Assembly (NCBI GenBank): GCA_023259675.1
Contig: JALRGT010000003.1
Span: 1 to 64,000 of the forward strand
Length of the DNA: 64,000 bases
From: Flavobacterium sp.
GTDB lineage: Bacteria; Bacteroidota; Bacteroidia; Flavobacteriales; Flavobacteriaceae
Direction: 5' to 3'
The stretch's first letter is position 1; every line of letters begins with the position of its first letter. Below, one piece after another: positions 25,401 through 33,899 of this stretch. The translations under genes and the position numbers were made by a program. The notes under the pieces are model-generated. The model saw nothing but the letters and a program-made list of their open reading frames with translations, had not been told where the DNA came from and did not search any database.

Positions 25401-25552
25401 ATGTACAAAAAATGGGGTTATCTAAACTAAGAATTTATATGCAAGCAGCTAATCCTGGTATGATATTCTCTAAAGTAAAATGGGTAGATTTGGATACTAG
25501 AACTACATATTCTAACAGAGGATTTACATTAGGATTAAATGTTCAATTCTAA
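22484..25552 (+). CDS. SusC-like TonB-dependent transporter 1
   Basis: Outer-membrane importer of oligosaccharides, 1022 residues. Domains in order: signal peptide (about 1-23), carboxypeptidase-regulatory-like domain (about 25-105, VTGIVTDQSNLPIPGVNVIIKG), TonB-box-like LDEVVVVGYGT, plug (VQAMQGKAAGVDIGSNERPGTVGNINIRG ... YVVDGIPL) and a barrel ending in NVQF. It forms an operon with susD-1, 22 bases downstream. The first 100 residues are strikingly similar to SusC-2, down to identical DNA stretches. It is expected to take up RG-I fragments, to judge from the surrounding enzymes. Confidence 0.95.
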   Translation: MKNKINLWMSVIICVFLYTSGYAQEKTVTGIVTDQSNLPIPGVNVIIKGTLQGISTDFDGKYGISTTPGQTLVFSYLGYKTKEITIGTANTYNVSLEEEGSKLDEVVVVGYGTKKKKDLTGSIVSVGAEEIASRPVQNAVQAMQGKAAGVDIGSNERPGTVGNINIRGSRSITASNSPLYVVDGIPLNSGGIDFINPNDIESIDVLKDASATAIYGSRGANGVIIVSTKKGKNGKFTLNYDTAVSTETIHEFAPLMNAGEYIELRRWARYYSNPSAFAPGNAPTIANDRTIFLDTADPAAWANIEKGWATGTWDGSKVSTTDWTKFVTQTGVTQQHTLSVSGGSEKMKAYGSFGYLDNTGTLKGQSYRRYNGLANIDITPTAWFSMGANLNTSYGLNEYGLSNVGRSAVASSDGIYLTARQNLPYAVPLDANGERIQNPGGDSTIRNVYEEYKYSQDQRLTLRAFGSFYAQLDFGAISSALEGLKYRINFGPDITSYRNGVFLNGLSSARSGTSFASLAKNQTVSYTLDHLLFYNKTIGKHDFGLTLLQSQTEYSNEESAMSANNIANVANKWNALNPTNVTLAGYSSNITEKSLLSYMGRINYSFDDKYLLTASGRYDGASQLAPGNKWAFFPSTSLAWRLDKEEFLQNISWINQLKLRAGFGITGNASVDPYATQPPLASILYSTSSGLVNASSLGNVNLTWEKTTQFNYGVDFGLFGNKISGSLEYYTSKTNDLLFDRGIPSVTGFSTTLENIGETKGNGIELTLNTVNVKTADFEWSSSFSASYQKSTIVELQNGKFDDIGNGLFIGQPQGVIYGFESNGIWRPEDAAEMAKFNTAAGSTIFTLGNARPVDQNGDYKIDANNDRVIIGSTEPKYITGLTNTFNYKNIELSFFVYGRMGYLYNAGGENLSGKTSQRKLDYYTDDNTDAEYQKPIFSAGTGDLYNPIFGYKNGSFLKIRNISLGYNFQEDYVQKMGLSKLRIYMQAANPGMIFSKVKWVDLDTRTTYSNRGFTLGLNVQF

Positions 25553-25574
25553 GAAAATTAAAAATAAATAAATT

Positions 25575-27521
25575 ATGAAAAATCACAAAACACTATATAT
25601 CGCCCTAATGATGGTAGCTACATTAGGACTTAGCAGCTCATGTAGTCAAGACTTCTTAGATGAAAATTTGACCACTGCTTACAGTAAAGAATATTACAAT
25701 ACAGAAGAAGGAATCAAAGCATTATCTGTGGGAACCTACTATCAAGTTTTTGCCTTAGACATGAATCGGGAGGTGCCTCTTACAGCAAATGAATCAGGTA
25801 CAGACGAATTTCACGTTGGAGGAGATCCATCAAATGGCCTATGGAATTCATACGCCTCAGGATTTGGTTCATTTGTAACCGTATCCAACTCTAACACTGT
25901 TGCTGCCAATACCAATTGGGACAATTTATACAGAGGAATTGGTAATGCGAATCAATTAATTGAATCCGCTACTGCAATAAACTCAACTAGCGATGCAATC
26001 AAAAAAATTGCACTAGGAGAAGGCTACTTCATGAGAGCTTACAATTATTTAAAATTAGTTAGACAGTACGGAGGGGTTCCACTAAAACTAACTGTTAGTA
26101 ATACTGTACAACTAGAATTCACTAGAGCTTCGTCTGAAGAAGTTTTAAGCCAAATTATTGCAGATTTCACTCAAGCCTATAACTTATTAGTCAATACTGG
26201 AGGTCCAAATAAAATCACCAAAGATGCTGCAGCTCATTATTTAGCAAAAGCTTATTTGACCCGTGCCAGTGAAATTAATGATACTTGGAATTCATCAACA
26301 AAAGCAGCAGACTTACAACAGGTAGTTACTTTATCGGACGAAGTTATATCTAATCACACACTAGCACCAAACTATGTTAATTTATGGGATTTTAAAACGG
26401 CTAACGGTGCCAATGAGAAGTTATCAGAATTAATTTTATCAGCTGATTTCAACTCTAATCAATTAACTACTGGAGGTAACCAACAACATTTGTACTTTAT
26501 TTCCACCTACGATCAATTACCTCAAATGATTCGTAACACATCAGGAGGAAGACCATTTAGCCGTTTGGCGCCAACTTACTTTACTTATGATGTTTTTGAT
26601 AAGGTAAACGATTCGCGTTTCTGGAAAAGTTTCCAAACAAAAAGTAAGGTTAATAATGCCGCATCAGGAAGCGGTTATGTAAATGGCGATTTAGGTATTA
26701 TGTATGTTATCAATACCCCATCAGACACCCGATTTACTACAACAAGAAATGACGGTACAGTAATCTATTCTAAAACTGGAAAAACGATTCCAAGTGTTTT
26801 TGTAGCTTATGCAGCTGACAATTTTGGATTAATGAAAGACGTAAGATTCCCTTCCTTAAGTAAGTACATGGATGGGTCGCGATTGGATTTCAACAGTACA
26901 AAAGGAAGTCGCGATATCATATTAGCCCGTTCAGCTGAAACCTATTTATTTGCAGCCGAAGCTAAAATTCGTTTAGCAAAACTAGGAACAGGTTCTTATA
27001 GTGATGCGCTAAACTACATCAATGCAGTTCGTAATCGTGCTACTTATAAATCAGGTGAAGATAGAGCTGATTACACTGACGGATCTGCAGCTTGGACAGC
27101 TGCTGGACAAGGGACAAGAGCTGTTTCATTTATACCTGAAAACTCATATTATGAATCAAACAATATCTCAAGCACCACTGCCGCTACTAATTTAAGCATA
27201 GGAAGCATCAGCAGTTTACCCGCTGAAGACGAAGCCGTTATTACTAAATTAGGCTACTCTAGTGATTATGACAGAATGCTTTGTTTAGTATTAAATGAAC
27301 GCACTAGAGAACTATGCGGTGAATTCCATCGTTGGGAAGATTTAAGCAGAACCAAAACATTGGTAGCAAGAGCAATAGCATACAATCCAGAAGCTGCTCC
27401 AAACGTAAAAGACTATCATGTTTTAAGACCTATTCCACAAACATTCCTTGATGGAATTTATAAAGATGGAAGACCATTAACTGCTGCTGAAAAACAAGCC
27501 ATGCAAAATCCTAATTATTAA
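25575..27521 (+). CDS. SusD/RagB-like glycan-binding lipoprotein 1
   Basis: Surface lipoprotein that caps the SusC-1 barrel and binds the glycan, 648 residues. The lipobox region is LSSSCSQDFLDENL, and the N-terminal TTAYSKEYYNTEEGIKALSVGTYYQVF is typical of SusD. TPR-like helices follow (YFMRAYNYLKLVRQYGGVPLKL), and the C-terminal ERTRELCGEFHRWEDLSRTKTL and YHVLRPIPQTFL motifs are conserved in the family. It is longer than SusD-2 (510 residues), mainly in the middle. A strong terminator follows the stop by 25 bases. Confidence 0.94.
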   Translation: MKNHKTLYIALMMVATLGLSSSCSQDFLDENLTTAYSKEYYNTEEGIKALSVGTYYQVFALDMNREVPLTANESGTDEFHVGGDPSNGLWNSYASGFGSFVTVSNSNTVAANTNWDNLYRGIGNANQLIESATAINSTSDAIKKIALGEGYFMRAYNYLKLVRQYGGVPLKLTVSNTVQLEFTRASSEEVLSQIIADFTQAYNLLVNTGGPNKITKDAAAHYLAKAYLTRASEINDTWNSSTKAADLQQVVTLSDEVISNHTLAPNYVNLWDFKTANGANEKLSELILSADFNSNQLTTGGNQQHLYFISTYDQLPQMIRNTSGGRPFSRLAPTYFTYDVFDKVNDSRFWKSFQTKSKVNNAASGSGYVNGDLGIMYVINTPSDTRFTTTRNDGTVIYSKTGKTIPSVFVAYAADNFGLMKDVRFPSLSKYMDGSRLDFNSTKGSRDIILARSAETYLFAAEAKIRLAKLGTGSYSDALNYINAVRNRATYKSGEDRADYTDGSAAWTAAGQGTRAVSFIPENSYYESNNISSTTAATNLSIGSISSLPAEDEAVITKLGYSSDYDRMLCLVLNERTRELCGEFHRWEDLSRTKTLVARAIAYNPEAAPNVKDYHVLRPIPQTFLDGIYKDGRPLTAAEKQAMQNPNY

Positions 27522-27545
27522 TAAGATATATAAATCACTATTTTT

Positions 27546-27579
27546 AAGCGCTATAGTTCCAAACTATAGCGCTTTTTTT
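27546..27579 (+). terminator. Terminator of susCD-1
   Basis: The stem AAGCGCTATAGTT / AACTATAGCGCTT has a short loop and is followed by a T run. Confidence 0.92.
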
Positions 27580-27620
27580 ATTTAAAAAATAACATTCAAA
27601 AGACAGCTATTTTTATATAA

Positions 27621-27665
27621 CAGGAAAGCACAGGACACCATTACCAAGTAACTCTACTACTTTTA
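27621..27665 (+). promoter_or_regulatory. Shared-type promoter of the esterase/glycosidase pair
   Basis: CAGG-AAAGCA-CAGGA (27621-27635) is followed after exactly 22 bases by TACTTTTA (27658-27665), one mismatch from TAnnTTTG. The start codon at 27694 lies 28 bases after the box. Confidence 0.75.
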
Positions 27666-27693
27666 ATATTCTATAATTTTAATAATCCTCGAA

Positions 27694-29226
27694 ATGTCAC
27701 AATTAAAAAAACCAGTGTTACTTGCACTCCTTTTTTGTTTTCATCTAGCAATAAAAGCCCAAATAAAATTACCTGCTTTAGTGGGTGACAACATGGTTTT
27801 ACAACAAAAAACCAATATTAATTTATGGGGGTGGGCCTCTCCAAATGAAAAAATAGCCATACTAGTGGATTGGCAAAAAAACGTAATTGAAACTAGTGCG
27901 GACCAAAAAGGAAATTGGAAAGTGGCCGTAGAAACTCCCGAAGGCAGTAAAAAAACATACACAATTATACTAGAAGGAAAAAACAAAATCACTTTGCATA
28001 ATATCCTTATAGGAGAAGTTTGGCTATGTTCCGGACAATCGAACATGTTTTTCCCTGTTGGAAAAGAAGATGGAACTTGGAAAACGGGAGTAAAGAACTA
28101 TGAAGAGGAAATAAAAAATGCCAACTTCCCTGATATCCGATTATTTACAGTAACGACAAATGCTTCACAAAAGCCATTAAATGATGTTGAAGGCAGCTGG
28201 AAAAGCTGTTCTCCACAAACCATAAGTTCCTTTTCTGGAGTCGCCTATTTTTTTGGAAGAGACCTTTATCAAAAACTAAATATTCCTATTGGACTTATTT
28301 CATCTTCCTGGGGCGGTACCAAAGCTGAGGCCTGGACTTCACAAAAAGTATTGGAAGACACTCCTATTTTATTACCCATTTTAGAAGAAAATGCCCAGAA
28401 AGAAAAAAACTATTATACTGATTTAGCAACCTATTATTCGAATTTGAAAAACGAAAAATTAGATCATATTGAAGAATCATATAAAAGCAATTTAAAAAAA
28501 CCAAGCCCACAAGGCGAAAACAAAGTCCCTTATGTATTGTACAATGCCATGCTATATCCGATAAGCAATTTCACCATAAAAGGAGCGATTTGGTACCAAG
28601 GGGAAAGCAATGCAGAAACCGCTTTTAGGTACCTGAGTTTATTTCCTGCAATGGTTCAAAATTGGAGAAAGGACTGGAAACAGGGCGACTTTCCCTTTTA
28701 TTATGTTCAAATTGCACCGCATAAAAGTCAAAACCCAGAAATTAGAGAAGCCCAATTATTGAGTCTGCAAAAAATTCCAAATTCTGGAATGGTAGTCACC
28801 ACAGATGTTGGCGATGCCAATAATATACATCCAACAGACAAACAAACCGTAGGAAAACGATTGGCTCTAATCGCTCGTGCCAAAAATTATGGTGATGAAA
28901 GATTGGTCTATTCAGGTCCTATTTATGACCATTTTCAAATAAAAAAACAAACCATTCAAGTTTTCTTTCAATATGCCGAATCTGGATTAAAAACAAAAGG
29001 AAAAACATTAACTGAGTTCCAAATTGCCGGTAAAGATCAGGTCTTTTATCCTGCTGTTGCAAAAATTAAAAATAACACGATCATTGTATCTTCTCCTAAA
29101 GTAAAAAAACCGATTGCAGTTCGCTTTGCCTGGAAAGCCATTCCGGAGCCTAATTTGTTCAACAAAAATGATTTACCTGCTTCCCCTTTCCGTACGGATA
29201 ACTGGCCGACGAAACTTGGCAAATAA
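27694..29226 (+). CDS. SGNH-type acetylesterase (sialate O-acetylesterase-like)
   Basis: Exported SGNH-fold esterase of 510 residues with a signal peptide (about 1-22). The family is usually annotated as sialate O-acetylesterase, but in plant-glycan loci its members act on acetylated plant polysaccharides. Block I is GEVWLCSGQSNM with Ser116. GAIWYQGESNAE is the second conserved block. DVGDANNIHPTDKQTVGKRLA supplies the Asp/His pair. It leads a two-gene unit with its own shared-type promoter, 28 bases upstream of the glycosidase gene. A role in removing acetyl groups from RG-I or side chains is inferred from context; sialic acid is unlikely here. Confidence 0.85.
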   Translation: MSQLKKPVLLALLFCFHLAIKAQIKLPALVGDNMVLQQKTNINLWGWASPNEKIAILVDWQKNVIETSADQKGNWKVAVETPEGSKKTYTIILEGKNKITLHNILIGEVWLCSGQSNMFFPVGKEDGTWKTGVKNYEEEIKNANFPDIRLFTVTTNASQKPLNDVEGSWKSCSPQTISSFSGVAYFFGRDLYQKLNIPIGLISSSWGGTKAEAWTSQKVLEDTPILLPILEENAQKEKNYYTDLATYYSNLKNEKLDHIEESYKSNLKKPSPQGENKVPYVLYNAMLYPISNFTIKGAIWYQGESNAETAFRYLSLFPAMVQNWRKDWKQGDFPFYYVQIAPHKSQNPEIREAQLLSLQKIPNSGMVVTTDVGDANNIHPTDKQTVGKRLALIARAKNYGDERLVYSGPIYDHFQIKKQTIQVFFQYAESGLKTKGKTLTEFQIAGKDQVFYPAVAKIKNNTIIVSSPKVKKPIAVRFAWKAIPEPNLFNKNDLPASPFRTDNWPTKLGK

Positions 29227-29253
29227 TTTTTTAAAATTTATACATTACTTAAA

Positions 29254-30324
29254 ATGAATCGAAGAAATTTCATCGTTGGAAACTCATTGGCCTTATTAGG
29301 GCTTTGCCTACCCTTTTCAACAAAAAGTAGTAATTTAGAAAAAGATCCAAGGCTCTCTGGTTTTGAAAAAAAGTTAAAACCCGTTGGACGAGCCTTAGAA
29401 TTTGAAGATTATTATGTTTGGGGGAATAGCCCCATTGAAGGACCTGACGGAAAGATTCATGTATTCTTTTCTCGTTGGCCTAAAGAGAAAAAGATGAGTG
29501 GTTGGACTAACAGTTCCGAAATAGCACATGCAATAGCCGATAAACCCGAAGGTCCTTATACTTATGTAAGTACTGTTTTGGCTCCTCGCGGAGAAGGATT
29601 TTGGGATGCCACCACCTGTCACAACCCCAGTATCCATTTTGTAGAAGGCAAATATGCTTTGTTTTTTATGGGAAATTCAAATGGAAAATTAAACACCCAG
29701 AGAGTTGGATTGGCGACTTCCGATTCTCTTTTTGGACCTTGGGAAAGACCGGAGAATCCGTTGCTACTACCGGGAGAATTAGGTTCTTGGGATGATCATT
29801 GCACTACAAATCCTTCTTTTTTAAAACACCCCAACGGAGAATATTGGCTCTACTACAAATCATTTGACACCGAGGGCTATATCCACCCTAAATTTGAAAT
29901 TAAAGGGAATAGAAAGTATGGATTAGCCATTGCTAAATCGCTTTATGGGCCTTATGAGAAATACAAGGGCAACCCTGTAGTTGATTTTTCTACCATGGAA
30001 AATAACGAACAATGTGAAGATGCTTTCATATGGTTTGAAAAAAATAAGTTTAAAATGCTCGCTCGGGATTTGGGTGTGTTTGGCATCGACAATGGCCTGT
30101 ACTTAGACTCCAAAGACGGTATCCATTGGAGCAAACCTCTTATAGGTTACCAACCTTTACATAAATATGTTACTCAACCCGAAGCACCCAAGCATCTCAA
30201 TCGTTACGGCCGAGCAGAACGTCCTCAAGTATTATTTCAAAAGGGGAAACCAACCTATTTATTTACCGCTTCTCAAGGTGGAAAATTCGAAACCGCCTCG
30301 GGTTTTATTTTCAAAATAACTTAA
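29254..30324 (+). CDS. Beta-propeller glycoside hydrolase, family not resolved
   Basis: Predicted exported glycosidase of 356 residues with five-bladed propeller features of the GH43/GH32/GH117 type. Repeated blade motifs are visible (GKIHVFFSRWP, GKYALFFMGNSNG, GEYWLYYKSF, NKFKMLARD). The N-terminus, NRRNFIVGNSLALLGLCLPFS, carries twin arginines before a hydrophobic stretch and could be a Tat signal. Candidate acidic residues are in FWDATTCHNPSI and CEDAFIW. It is the second gene of a pair with the SGNH esterase and is followed by a terminator. The exact family and substrate cannot be assigned by eye; it may be one of the poorly characterised glycosidase families of pectin loci. Confidence 0.7.
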   Translation: MNRRNFIVGNSLALLGLCLPFSTKSSNLEKDPRLSGFEKKLKPVGRALEFEDYYVWGNSPIEGPDGKIHVFFSRWPKEKKMSGWTNSSEIAHAIADKPEGPYTYVSTVLAPRGEGFWDATTCHNPSIHFVEGKYALFFMGNSNGKLNTQRVGLATSDSLFGPWERPENPLLLPGELGSWDDHCTTNPSFLKHPNGEYWLYYKSFDTEGYIHPKFEIKGNRKYGLAIAKSLYGPYEKYKGNPVVDFSTMENNEQCEDAFIWFEKNKFKMLARDLGVFGIDNGLYLDSKDGIHWSKPLIGYQPLHKYVTQPEAPKHLNRYGRAERPQVLFQKGKPTYLFTASQGGKFETASGFIFKIT

Positions 30325-30371
30325 AATTTTAGGTAAAATTTTCTAATTCAGTTCATTTAATAACTTCATAA

Positions 30372-30420
30372 ATATCCCTGCCTATTTTCAATTTATTGTA
30401 TTGAAAAATAGGTAGGGATT
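30372..30420 (+). terminator. Terminator of the esterase/glycosidase unit
   Basis: A long stem, ATCCCTGCCTATTTTCAAT / ATTGAAAATAGGTAGGGAT with a mismatch and a bulge, encloses a short loop and is followed by a T-rich stretch. Confidence 0.75.
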
Positions 30421-30620
30421 TATATTTATATAATCTCACTATATATTTTTGTTTTTAAATTTTTCTTTCAAAACTAACTGAACACTTACTATTACATTCA
30501 AAAATTTCCAATTATCAATTTAGTAAAAAAATCACTGTTTATTTATATAAATGTACTATTTACATTAATTTTTTTATTAAAAAAACCACAAAATTTAACA
30601 AATAAGACAAGTTACTGTAT

Positions 30621-30634
30621 TGCAATCGATTACA
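30621..30634. promoter_or_regulatory. LacI-type palindrome 3
   Basis: TGCAATCGATTACA is identical to the palindrome at 22386. It lies 53 bases upstream of the shared-type operator of susCD-2. With the terminator at 30372 and the promoter at 30687 it describes the 431-base gap 30325-30755; the rest is AT-rich without visible signals. Confidence 0.65.
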
Positions 30635-30686
30635 ATAAGAAATAAAAGTAAATCTGACAAAAAATATCTAATATATTGATAACGAG

Positions 30687-30731
30687 CAGGTAAGAGCAGG
30701 ACGGTTTGCATTACACATCTAAATAAATTTG
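30687..30731 (+). promoter_or_regulatory. Shared-type promoter of susCD-2
   Basis: CAGG-TAAGAG-CAGGA (30687-30701) is followed after exactly 22 bases by TAAATTTG (30724-30731), a full -7 match. The SusC-2 start at 30756 is 24 bases after the box, so this leader is short, unlike that of SusC-1. Confidence 0.82.
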
Positions 30732-30755
30732 AGTAATAACTAAACTAAATTTTTT

Positions 30756-33700
30756 ATGAAAAACAGAATTAATCTTTTGATGAGTTTAATCATGTGTGCT
30801 TTAATGTATACATCTGGTTATGCTCAAGAAAAAATGGTTACAGGGATTGTTACTGACCTTTCTAATTTTCCTGTACCAGGAGTTAACGTAATTGTTAAAG
30901 GAACTCAGAATGGAGTGAGTACTGACTTTGATGGTAAATACGGTATTTCTGTATCTGCTGGACAAACTATAGTATTCTCATATTTGGGTTTTGCAACTAA
31001 AGAAATCAAAATAGGAAATGCAAATTCCTATAATATTACTTTAGAATCTGATAACGAAACTTTAAGTGAAGTTGTAGTTGTGGGGTATGGAACACAAAAG
31101 AAAAAATTAACTTCCGGTTCCCTTTCTTCAATTAAAACCGACAACTTTGCTGAAAGACCAATTGCAAGAGTTGACCAAGGAATGATTGGACAAATTGCTG
31201 GGGTTAGAGTAATACAAACTACAGGACTTCCAGGCCAACCTTTTAGTGTTAATATTCGTGGTACCGGTTCTATTTCAGCTGGTAATGAACCACTTTATGT
31301 AATTGACGGGTTTCCAATTCACACCGAAGGAACAACTAGCAGTGGAGGTTTTTCTAATGGTAGTCCGTTAGACAATATGAACCCAAATGACATTGCTTCG
31401 ATTGAAGTATTAAAAGACGCAGCAGCGGCTGCAATTTACGGTTCGAGAGCTTCCAATGGAGTTGTTTTAATCACCACCAAAAGAGGTAAAACAGGAAAAC
31501 CTAAATTTACTTTCAACACTTACTCTGGGATAACTAAAGAAGTTAAAAGAGTAGATATGTTAGACGCAGAAGGATGGATTAAAAGAGCCAAAACAATGAT
31601 TGACACACAATGGTTAGCCTCTGGAATCCCTGGAGTTTCTGCTGATCAAACTGTAGATGAACGTAGAAATTTATACAACCAGTACAAAACTCCGGTTCTA
31701 GCTTCTGACCAGTTTAATACAGGTTTCATGTATGACCCAAGATGGGATATGCCTGGTCATCCAGGATTGGATTATGTTAATTGGCAAGATAGAATATTCC
31801 GCAACGGAGATTTTAAAAACTTTCAATTATCTGCTTCAGGTGCTACTGACATGGTTAATTATTATGTATCGGGTAGTTACCAAAAAACGAATGGTTATGT
31901 GATTGGAACTGATTATGAATTATTTTCTGGAAGAGCCAATTTTGACCTTAAGTTATCTGAAAATTTTAAAGTAGGAATCAACATGGCTCCCTCTTACTCT
32001 ATTAGAAATGATCCAGGAGTGGAAGGAAAAGACAATACTTTACATAAAGCTTTGGGTGCAACTCCTGTTTTTGAGAGTTCAGCAAATGAAAATGGCGATA
32101 AATATACACAAAGATACGCTTGGGGAAGTAGCACAACAGATATGCTGTCCAGATTGTATAGAACCGGAAAAAATTCAATGTTCAGAAATCTTATCTCTGC
32201 CTATGCAAGCTATGACATTATTGACAATTTAACGCTTAAAAGCACCATCAACTTTGATAATTCAGATAATACAGCTGAAGGTTATTCACCCAATGATATC
32301 TTAACAAGTATCTCGGGTTCTTATGATACTTATAGAAGACAAAATCTAGTAAATGAAAACACTTTAACGTATAACAAATCTATCAAAAATCATAACTTTA
32401 CAATACTTGCCGGACAATCTTACAATTCTTATCAAATTACAAGATCTAATCTTGATTCCAATAAAAATTATACGGATTACACGGTTGAAACTTTACAGAG
32501 TGGTTCATTAGGATCAACTAATTCAAGTAAAAACACTCAGGTTTCTTATTTTGGAAGGATACAATATGATTTCAACGAAAAGTATATTCTTTCTGCCAGT
32601 ATCAGAAAAGATGGTTCTTCAAAATTTGGACCAGATAACAGATGGGGAACCTTCCCTTCTATATCATTAGCATGGAGAGTTAAAGAAGAAAACTTCATGA
32701 AAGATGTAAACTGGATTAGTGATTTAAAACTTAGAGCTAGTGCAGGTAAAAACGGTAGTAATAATATTGGTGATTATTCTTATCAAGCATTATTATCCAA
32801 CTATAATTACACAATTGGCGGAAATACTTCGTTCGGTAAAGGAGCTGCTTCACTTAGAAACTCTAATTTACATTGGGAACAATCAAAAAGTGTGGATTTA
32901 GGTTTAGACTTTTCTATTTTAAATCAACGAATCTCTGGTACATTCGATTATTATAGAAAAGAAAACTATGATTTATTAATGAATGTTCCTGCGGTAGCTT
33001 CTTCAGGATTTACTAGCTACCTAGCCAATATCGGAAGAGTGTTGAATCAAGGTTGGGAATTCGAATTAAATACGGTCAATGTTGCTTCTAAAGACTTTCA
33101 GTGGAAAACTTCTGCCAATATTAGCCATAATGAAAATAAGGTGTTAGCCTTAGGTCCAGGTCAGGATAAAATAGAAATTTCTTCAAGTTTTGGAGGAGGA
33201 GTACCTTTTGTAAAATTAGAAGTAGGCAAACCGATGTACACTATTTTTACAATTGTTCAAGATGGTGTTGTTACTCAAGCAGATATTGATAACGGAGGAA
33301 CAACTTGGGGAGGTAAAGCCTTAGTTTTAGGAGACCCAAGATATGTGGATCAAAATGGAGATAAAAAGATCACCACAGATGACCGTGTTGATGTAGGAAA
33401 TCCAACTCCTAAATATACTTGGGGTATCACCAATACTTTTAAATATAAAGATTTTGACTTAAATGTATTAGTACAAGGACAAAACGGAGGGAATATATAT
33501 TCATTGTTAAGCAGAGCAATTAACAGAACCGGTATGGGAGCTGTAGAAAACAACCTCGATGTTAATCCTGCCGTAAGAGGGAACTGGAAAACTAATTTTG
33601 GATATGTTCCAAATACAGATTGGTTATATAAATCTGATTATGTAAGTATCCGAAACATAACTTTAGGTTACAACCTAACTAAAGCAATAAAATCATTATC

Positions 33701-33893
33701 AAGAATCGATAATGCAAGAGTATATCTAAGTGCCGAAAACTGGTTCTATTGGGATAAATACAAAGGTGGATTCAATCCCGAAGCAACCAATGTTTCCGGA
33801 AGTAGCGATAGTAGATTCCCTGTTCCTGCAGATTATGGTGGAGCCCCATTGGCTAAATCAATTGTATTAGGACTTAATATTAATTTTAATTAA
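30756..33893 (+). CDS. SusC-like TonB-dependent transporter 2
   Basis: Outer-membrane oligosaccharide importer, 1045 residues. It has a signal peptide (about 1-23), a regulatory domain (VTGIVTDLSNFPVPGVNVIVKG), the junction SEVVVVGYGTQKKK, a plug (MIGQIAGVRVIQTTGLPGQPFSVNIRG ... YVIDGFPI) and a barrel ending LNINFN. It pairs with susD-2, six bases downstream. The regulatory domain and signal peptide nearly duplicate those of SusC-1, while the plug and barrel diverge clearly. This suggests different ligands under common control. Confidence 0.95.
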   Translation: MKNRINLLMSLIMCALMYTSGYAQEKMVTGIVTDLSNFPVPGVNVIVKGTQNGVSTDFDGKYGISVSAGQTIVFSYLGFATKEIKIGNANSYNITLESDNETLSEVVVVGYGTQKKKLTSGSLSSIKTDNFAERPIARVDQGMIGQIAGVRVIQTTGLPGQPFSVNIRGTGSISAGNEPLYVIDGFPIHTEGTTSSGGFSNGSPLDNMNPNDIASIEVLKDAAAAAIYGSRASNGVVLITTKRGKTGKPKFTFNTYSGITKEVKRVDMLDAEGWIKRAKTMIDTQWLASGIPGVSADQTVDERRNLYNQYKTPVLASDQFNTGFMYDPRWDMPGHPGLDYVNWQDRIFRNGDFKNFQLSASGATDMVNYYVSGSYQKTNGYVIGTDYELFSGRANFDLKLSENFKVGINMAPSYSIRNDPGVEGKDNTLHKALGATPVFESSANENGDKYTQRYAWGSSTTDMLSRLYRTGKNSMFRNLISAYASYDIIDNLTLKSTINFDNSDNTAEGYSPNDILTSISGSYDTYRRQNLVNENTLTYNKSIKNHNFTILAGQSYNSYQITRSNLDSNKNYTDYTVETLQSGSLGSTNSSKNTQVSYFGRIQYDFNEKYILSASIRKDGSSKFGPDNRWGTFPSISLAWRVKEENFMKDVNWISDLKLRASAGKNGSNNIGDYSYQALLSNYNYTIGGNTSFGKGAASLRNSNLHWEQSKSVDLGLDFSILNQRISGTFDYYRKENYDLLMNVPAVASSGFTSYLANIGRVLNQGWEFELNTVNVASKDFQWKTSANISHNENKVLALGPGQDKIEISSSFGGGVPFVKLEVGKPMYTIFTIVQDGVVTQADIDNGGTTWGGKALVLGDPRYVDQNGDKKITTDDRVDVGNPTPKYTWGITNTFKYKDFDLNVLVQGQNGGNIYSLLSRAINRTGMGAVENNLDVNPAVRGNWKTNFGYVPNTDWLYKSDYVSIRNITLGYNLTKAIKSLSRIDNARVYLSAENWFYWDKYKGGFNPEATNVSGSSDSRFPVPADYGGAPLAKSIVLGLNINFN

Positions 33894-33899
33894 ACTAAA

